Positions 59,844 to 64,000 of a stretch of DNA of 64,000 nt are shown in pieces. A model generated the notes under the pieces. The model was given only the letters and a program-made list of their open reading frames with translations. It did no database searches and was not told the DNA's origin. Both the position numbers and the translations under genes were made by a program. This DNA comes from Arthrobacter sp. Leaf234 (lineage in GTDB: Bacteria; Actinomycetota; Actinomycetes; Actinomycetales; Micrococcaceae), in assembly GCF_001422665.1 (NCBI RefSeq), contig NZ_LMLU01000001.1, positions 1,264,731 through 1,328,730 of the forward strand, read 5' to 3'. The number at the start of each line of letters is the position of its first letter. Positions within the stretch are counted from its first letter, which is position 1.

Positions 59844-60211
59844 CGCATGACCGCCTTAGCCTGCAGGGGAATCGTCTTGACGAACAGGCCCGAGATGAGG
59901 CTGACCGAGTAGGTGATGGTTACCGTCGCATCGGGTGTGCCGCTGCATGGAGTCGCAGGGATGACGATGTTGCTGTCGGTGAGGCGAGGATTGAGGTTCG
60001 GGGCGGCCAGCTTGGCCGTCGAAATGGCAGGATCACGCTGCTTCTGGATGGCGAGTACGCGCACCGATTCCCGGGCCGCCGACGTGAGTTGCAACTGTGC
60101 GTTGAACACTCGGCCGAATTCCACGATGCCCAGGAGAAGGAGGAGTAGCAGCGGGACAACCAGAGCGAACTCGACCGCTGATGCTCCTCGCTCGCCTCGT
60201 AGTCGCAGCAT
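59831..60211 (-). CDS. TadE-like pseudopilin
   Basis: Minor pilin of the Tad machine. The start at ATG 60211, with GGAAGAA upstream, gives 126 residues; the longer upstream frame has no coding character. The cleavage-site region RGERGASAVEFALVVPLLLLLLLG shows the Glu five residues after the likely processing Gly, as in TadE proteins. The C-terminal part has a beta-rich segment with C89 and C124. It overlaps the TadG-like gene. Confidence 0.88.
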   Translation of the reverse strand: MLRLRGERGASAVEFALVVPLLLLLLLGIVEFGRVFNAQLQLTSAARESVRVLAIQKQRDPAISTAKLAAPNLNPRLTDSNIVIPATPCSGTPDATVTITYSVSLISGLFVKTIPLQAKAVMRCGG

Positions 60212-60299
60212 CTGAGATTCTTCCCTGACTGATAATCGATGGACTTCGATTCGCCGGCGCGTTCTGGCGCCGATGAAGCAGTGGGAGTGCATCAATGAT

Positions 60300-60333
60300 C
60301 CGTAGCACTCCCACCACTTCTGTTCCGCTACGG
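60300..60333 (-). promoter_or_regulatory. Stem-loop at the end of the Flp pilin gene
   Basis: CCGTAGC (60300-60306) can pair with GCTACGG (60327-60333) across a 20-base loop, overlapping the flp stop codon. It lies in the 116-base gap before TadE and might stabilise the pilin mRNA relative to the downstream genes. There is no T run on the minus strand. Confidence 0.35.
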
Positions 60334-60555
60334 CGCGGCGGGTGCTGCGGGCGCGATGTTCAGCTGCGCACCGAGCCCCTGGAAGAAGCCGCTGAGCTGC
60401 GGCCCGAAAACGGTGAGGCCGCCGATAAGGACAACAGCAATGAGCCCGACCATCAGGGCGTACTCGACGGCCGTGGCGCCCGTCTGCTCGCTGCTGAGAC
60501 GGTGACGTGCAGCTGCGACGAAGGTGGCGAAGAATGCGGCGACGTGATCGAACAT
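60328..60555 (-). CDS. Flp-type major pilin
   Basis: Main subunit of the Tad pilus. The start at ATG 60555, with CAGGAG eight bases upstream, gives 75 residues. The leader is residues 1-26, and processing is expected after Gly in SSEQTGATAVEYALM, leaving the Glu at position 5 of the mature protein. A hydrophobic helix (ALMVGLIAVVLIGGLTVF) follows, then a short Ala/Pro tail. First gene of the tad operon in this strand order. Confidence 0.92.
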   Translation of the reverse strand: MFDHVAAFFATFVAAARHRLSSEQTGATAVEYALMVGLIAVVLIGGLTVFGPQLSGFFQGLGAQLNIAPAAPAAP

Positions 60556-61059
60556 TATGAGACTCCTGAGGGGGACGGTGCGGCTGGCCCAGCGCCAGCA
60601 CTGCCAGAAAAGTAGCAACGCGATGCCGGCAGGAACCGGATCTGCCCTGATCCTGAGTGAACGCTCGCAAAGCTGCACTGCTCCTGAGCAGAACCTGCGC
60701 TCGCGCTGCCCAAGCATCGTCGTCCGGCTCCTCGCAGCCGCGCGCGGCTGTGAAGCCCACCGCCTCCCGCCTTCTAGGGCTCCCGGGTAGGGCAGACGCA
60801 CCCGCTGTTTTGCCTATGGGAGCGGGGCACGCTAATCTTGGTAGTCGTTGTGCGTATCCCTGCTCGATACGTCTGCGCCCACCGGAGCGGTTCAGTTGCA
60901 GAACCACCTGGCCCGGGGGCGGAGCCGAGTTTTACGGGATGACTGGTCGTATTTCAGCCCTCACCTGAAGTTCCGGTAGCGCATGAATAAGCTGAGCCCT
61001 CGGGCACGGAGCACTCCGTGGATGTGGGCGACACCGAAATAGAAACGAAGGCCATAACC
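60556..61059. promoter_or_regulatory. Divergent region between the tad operon and rplM
   Basis: About 500 bases without a credible gene. On the plus strand a promoter TTGCCT (60810-60815), 17-base spacer and TAATCT (60833-60838) would drive rplM-rpsI, with a leader of about 215 bases. The leader holds a 7-bp hairpin CACGGAG/CTCCGTG (61005-61020). A 19-codon frame begins at ATG 60983, without support. No tad promoter was identified on the minus strand. Confidence 0.55.
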
Positions 61060-61503
61060 GTGCGTACGTACACCCCGAAGCCAGGCGATATCTCCCGCCA
61101 GTGGCACGTAATCGATGCAACCGACGTTGTGCTCGGCCGCCTCGCCAGCCAGACAGCCATCCTGCTGCGCGGAAAGCACAAGGCGACGTTCGCCCCCCAC
61201 ATGGACATGGGCGACTTCGTCATCATCATCAATGCCGAGAAGGTGGCCCTCACCGGCTCCAAGCTCGAGCAGAAGCGCGCCTACCGCCACTCGGGTTACC
61301 CGGGCGGCCTGAAGTCGACCAGCTACGTCGAGCTCCTGGACAAGAACCCGGAGCGCGCGGTCGAGAAGGCCATCCGCGGCATGCTTCCCAAGAACTCGCT
61401 CGCCGCTCAGCAGATCGGCAAGCTGAAGGTCTACCGCGGCGCGGAGCACCCCCACGCTGCGCAGCAGCCCACCACGTACGAAATCACCCAGGTCGCCCAG
61501 TAG
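61060..61503 (+). CDS. rplM: 50S ribosomal protein L13
   Basis: Early assembly protein of the 50S subunit. The start at GTG 61060 gives the standard 147 residues ([20 protein letters not shown]). An ATG at 61018 would add 14 residues outside the family. Seen: [33 protein letters not shown] and [24 protein letters not shown] end (key MLPKNSL). First gene of the rplM-rpsI pair. Confidence 0.97.
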   Translation: MRTYTPKPGDISRQWHVIDATDVVLGRLASQTAILLRGKHKATFAPHMDMGDFVIIINAEKVALTGSKLEQKRAYRHSGYPGGLKSTSYVELLDKNPERAVEKAIRGMLPKNSLAAQQIGKLKVYRGAEHPHAAQQPTTYEITQVAQ

Positions 61504-61543
61504 TCCTGGCCACCAACACTAAGAAATCACTTCAAGGAGAACC

Positions 61544-62041
61544 GTGGCTCAGAACACTGAAGAGCTGAACGAACCGACTGAGGAGCTCACGAGCTACACC
61601 TCAGAGTCCACCGAAGGCAGCGAGACCGCCGTCAAGGAGCGCCCCGCCCTGACCGTCGGCGGCGGAGCCGTCGGACGCCGCAAGGAAGCAGTCGCCCGCG
61701 TGCGCCTCGTCCCCGGCACGGGCAAGTGGATCGTCAACGGGCGCGAGCTCGCCGACTACTTCCCGAACAAGCTGCACCAGCAGGAAGTCAACGATCCCTT
61801 CAAGCTCCTCGAGCTCGACGGCGCGTACGACGTCATCGCCCGCATCCACGGTGGCGGCCCCTCGGGCCAGGCCGGTGCGCTGCGTCTCGGTGTCGCTCGC
61901 ACGCTGAACGAGATCGACCGCGAGAACAACCGCCCCGCCCTCAAGAAGGCAGGCTTCCTGACTCGTGACGCCCGCGTCATCGAGCGCAAGAAGGCCGGTC
62001 TCAAGAAGGCCCGCAAGGCGCCCCAGTACTCCAAGCGCTGA
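61544..62041 (+). CDS. rpsI: 30S ribosomal protein S9
   Basis: 30S head protein whose C-terminal tail contacts P-site tRNA. The 165 residues start at GTG 61544 behind AAGGAG. The first 38 residues are an acidic Glu/Thr/Ser-rich extension. The core has [19 protein letters not shown] and [20 protein letters not shown], and the tail ends in RKAPQYSKR, with the conserved Lys-Arg. It follows rplM by 40 bases. Confidence 0.98.
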   Translation: MAQNTEELNEPTEELTSYTSESTEGSETAVKERPALTVGGGAVGRRKEAVARVRLVPGTGKWIVNGRELADYFPNKLHQQEVNDPFKLLELDGAYDVIARIHGGGPSGQAGALRLGVARTLNEIDRENNRPALKKAGFLTRDARVIERKKAGLKKARKAPQYSKR

Positions 62042-62057
62042 TTTTTTCACCGCATTT

Positions 62058-62096
62058 CGATGCCCGTCCGGGCCTTCCGGGCGGGCATCGTGCTTT
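62058..62096 (+). terminator. Terminator after rpsI
   Basis: A 14-bp stem with one G-U, 62058-62071 with 62077-62090, followed by TGCTTT. A separate ATTTTTT lies just after the rpsI stop, before the stem. Confidence 0.8.
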
Positions 62097-62152
62097 AACC
62101 TGATGGAGGCCCACCTGAGCGGTCTCGAGTTCCTCACTTAGGATGATCAACG

Positions 62153-63511
62153 ATGAGCAAGTTATTCGGCACCGATGGCGTGCGAGGTCTGGCCAATGGC
62201 CTGATCACCGCCGAACTGTCCCTGCAGCTGGCACAGGCCGCCGCGGTCGTCCTCGGGCACAACGTGGTCGACGGCGGTCGCCGGCCCACCGCGGTGATCG
62301 CGCGTGACCCCCGCATCAGCGGTGAATTCATCGCGGCCGCCGTCGAGGCCGGCCTCGCGAGTTCCGGGGTCGACGTGTACGACGCCGGGGTCCTCCCCAC
62401 ACCGGCAGCCGCGTTCCTCGTCGCGGACCTGGACGCCGATTTCGGCGTCATGATCTCCGCTTCGCACAATCCCGCGCCGGACAACGGCATCAAGTTCCTG
62501 GCCCGTGGCGGCAAGAAGCTCAGTGACGCGCTCGAGGACGCCATCGAGGCGGAGATGGCCAACGAGAACCGTCGTCCCGTCGCCGGCGACGTAGGACGCA
62601 TCCAGCGGTTCGCCGACGCCGAGGACCGCTACGTGGTGCACCTCCTCCAGACCCTCCCGCACCGCCTCGACGGACTGACCGTGGTGCTGGACTGTGCCCA
62701 CGGTGCTGCGAGCGGCTGCTCGCCCGAGGTGTTCCGCAACGCGGGCGCCGAGATCGTGGTCATCGGCGCGGATCCCGACGGCGTGAACATCAACGACGGC
62801 TACGGCTCCACCCACCTCGAGAAGCTGCAGGCCGCCGTCCTCGAGCACGGCGCAGACCTCGGGATCGCCCACGACGGCGACGCCGACCGCTGTCTCGCGG
62901 TCGACCACGAGGGGAGCATCGTGGACGGCGACGAGATCATGGCCGTCATGGCGCTGGCCATGCGGGACGCCGGGAAGCTCCGCGACGACACCCTCGTCGC
63001 CACGGTCATGAGCAACCTGGGCCTCAAGATCGCGCTGCGCGAGGCCGGCATCACCCTGAAGGAGACCGGCGTCGGGGACCGTTACGTCCTCGAGGGGATG
63101 CGCGACGGCGGCTACAGCCTCGGCGGTGAACAGTCCGGCCACGTGATCTTCGCCGAGTATGCGACGACGGGCGACGGCGTCCTCACGGGCCTCCAGCTCG
63201 CGGCGCGGATGGCCGGTACGGGCAAGACGCTCAAGGAACTCGCCGCCGTCATGACCAAGCTCCCGCAGGTGCTTATCAACGTCAGGGGCGTGGACCGGAC
63301 GGCGGCCGGCTCCGACGAGGGCGTCCAGGACGCGGTGCGCGAGGCCGAAGCGGTGCTGGGGGAGACGGGACGCGTCCTGCTGCGACCCTCCGGCACGGAG
63401 CCGGTGGTGCGTGTCATGGTCGAGGCCGCGGACACGGACACCGCGCAGCGCATCGCGGAGGACCTCGCCGCGACGGTGCAGGAGCGCCTGTCCCTCGAAC
63501 CGGTCGCCTAG
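62153..63511 (+). CDS. glmM: Phosphoglucosamine mutase
   Basis: Converts glucosamine-6-phosphate to glucosamine-1-phosphate for peptidoglycan precursors. The 452 residues start at ATG 62153 ([15 protein letters not shown]). The phosphoserine is S104 in [12 protein letters not shown]. The metal loop is DGDADRC, the sugar-binding loop is GGEQSGH, and the phosphate-binding loop is [12 protein letters not shown]. Its place after rpsI is common in actinobacteria and firmicutes. The terminator in between suggests its own promoter. Confidence 0.97.
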   Translation: MSKLFGTDGVRGLANGLITAELSLQLAQAAAVVLGHNVVDGGRRPTAVIARDPRISGEFIAAAVEAGLASSGVDVYDAGVLPTPAAAFLVADLDADFGVMISASHNPAPDNGIKFLARGGKKLSDALEDAIEAEMANENRRPVAGDVGRIQRFADAEDRYVVHLLQTLPHRLDGLTVVLDCAHGAASGCSPEVFRNAGAEIVVIGADPDGVNINDGYGSTHLEKLQAAVLEHGADLGIAHDGDADRCLAVDHEGSIVDGDEIMAVMALAMRDAGKLRDDTLVATVMSNLGLKIALREAGITLKETGVGDRYVLEGMRDGGYSLGGEQSGHVIFAEYATTGDGVLTGLQLAARMAGTGKTLKELAAVMTKLPQVLINVRGVDRTAAGSDEGVQDAVREAEAVLGETGRVLLRPSGTEPVVRVMVEAADTDTAQRIAEDLAATVQERLSLEPVA

Positions 63512-63700
63512 CAGCGCCGCACCACCCGTGCGCAGGCGGGCACGGAGGGGCGAACGCACATCTGCTGCCCGGGATGGACCGACCTGCTGCCCTCCGTCCC
63601 GAGTCGGCCGGCGTACCGGCGACCCAGGACAGGGTCGGTGCTGCTGCGGGCCAGGCCACGGCAGCCGTCGCCCTCGCCACGGCCGGCGCCGCCCAGCGGA
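63512..63700. other. Spacer between convergent glmM and DUF305 genes
   Basis: About 190 GC-rich bases. Frames exist on both strands but none looks coding. No clear terminator was found. Confidence 0.5.
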
Positions 63701-64000
63701 CTACAGGGCGGCGAGCACCTGCTCCATCGCGTCGATCTCGGCCTGCTGGGTCTCCACGATGGTCGCTGCGAGTTCGAGAGCCTCGGGGTACCGGCCGTCG
63801 TCGAGCTGGTCCTGCGCCATCCCGATCGCGCCCTCGTGATGGGCCGTCATGGACTCGAGGAAGAGGCGTGACGCGTCGGGACCGTCAGCCGAAGCGAGCT
63901 CGGCCATCCGGTCCTCGCTCATCATGCCGTTCATGGTTCCCGAGCCACCCATGTCACCCATGTCGTGGCCTTTCATGCCGTCCTCGGATTCCAACGGCTC
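63701..64000 (-). CDS. DUF305 family protein, 5' end cut by window edge
   Basis: The frame is open to the right edge, so the N-terminus, probably with a signal peptide, is missing. The visible 99 residues start in a Met/His/Gly-rich stretch (MKGHDMGDMGGSGTMNGMM) and continue with the DUF305 core: FLESMTAHHEGAIGMAQDQLDDG, then YPEALELAATIVETQQAEIDAME. The His-His and Met residues could bind a metal such as copper, but the family's function is not settled. An in-frame TTG at 63994 is an unlikely true start. Confidence 0.85.
   Translation of the reverse strand, partial: EPLESEDGMKGHDMGDMGGSGTMNGMMSEDRMAELASADGPDASRLFLESMTAHHEGAIGMAQDQLDDGRYPEALELAATIVETQQAEIDAMEQVLAAL

Noticed and set aside
46762..60555. 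Genomic island with mobile borders
   Set aside because: No integrase, transposase, tRNA edge or flanking direct repeats were seen, and base use resembles the flanks.
60983..61042. A 19-codon leader peptide frame before rplM
   Set aside because: No ribosome site, no regulatory codon pattern, and it spans a hairpin region that explains the sequence better.

Overview
The window looks like a chromosomal segment of a high-GC actinobacterium of the Micrococcaceae, close to Arthrobacter. This rests on the gene order secE-nusG-rplKA ... rpsLG-fusA-tuf ... S10/spc/alpha operons, on GC-rich codon use with many GTG and TTG starts, on carotenoid genes of the actinobacterial type, and on ribosomal proteins with lineage-type tails. 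The genus is an inference from protein resemblance. No phage, transposase, insertion sequence, CRISPR array or rRNA was seen.

Layout. (1) 1-6330: a truncated aminotransferase, tRNA-Trp, secE, nusG, rplK, rplA, a decayed acetyltransferase pseudogene, then the L10 leader with rplJ-rplL. (2) 6368-11979: on the minus strand idi and a thiolase; on the plus strand a crtE-crtB-crtI lycopene cluster. This block separates rplJL from rpoBC. (3) 12272-24801: rpoB, rpoC, then the str operon rpsL-rpsG-fusA-tuf. (4) 24851-28759: a gene for a giant polytopic membrane protein of unknown function, between tuf and the S10 operon. (5) 29228-46642: S10 operon (rpsJ to rpsQ), spc operon (rplN to rplO), secY-adk-map, infA-rpmJ-rpsM-rpsK-rpoA-rplQ and truA. 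(6) 46762-60555: an accessory block inside the ribosomal region. It holds a DUF4397 surface protein, a class F sortase, an ECF sigma factor and its anti-sigma factor. It also holds a prepilin peptidase, a histidine kinase and response regulator, an HPt-like protein that lacks the phospho-histidine, and a complete Tad/Flp pilus operon on the minus strand. (7) 61060-63511: rplM-rpsI and glmM, then a truncated DUF305 gene at the edge.

How the parts fit. Most genes serve transcription and translation. secE and secY encode two parts of the Sec channel, map trims nascent proteins, adk balances adenylates, and glmM feeds peptidoglycan synthesis. The carotenoid block can take isopentenyl diphosphate to lycopene, and nothing here would process lycopene further. 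The Tad block has pilin, two minor pilins, assembly and ATPase proteins and a likely peptidase, so it could be self-sufficient for a surface pilus. The nearby two-component system may control it.

The most unusual items are a 100-base near-palindrome in the rpoB-rpoC spacer, the HPt-like protein with Leu at the His position, the sortase/DUF4397/sigma set with no visible LPXTG motif, the three-frame acetyltransferase pseudogene, and a recurrent TAGACT -10-like hexamer upstream of translation operons. I did not find a clearly new multi-gene system.
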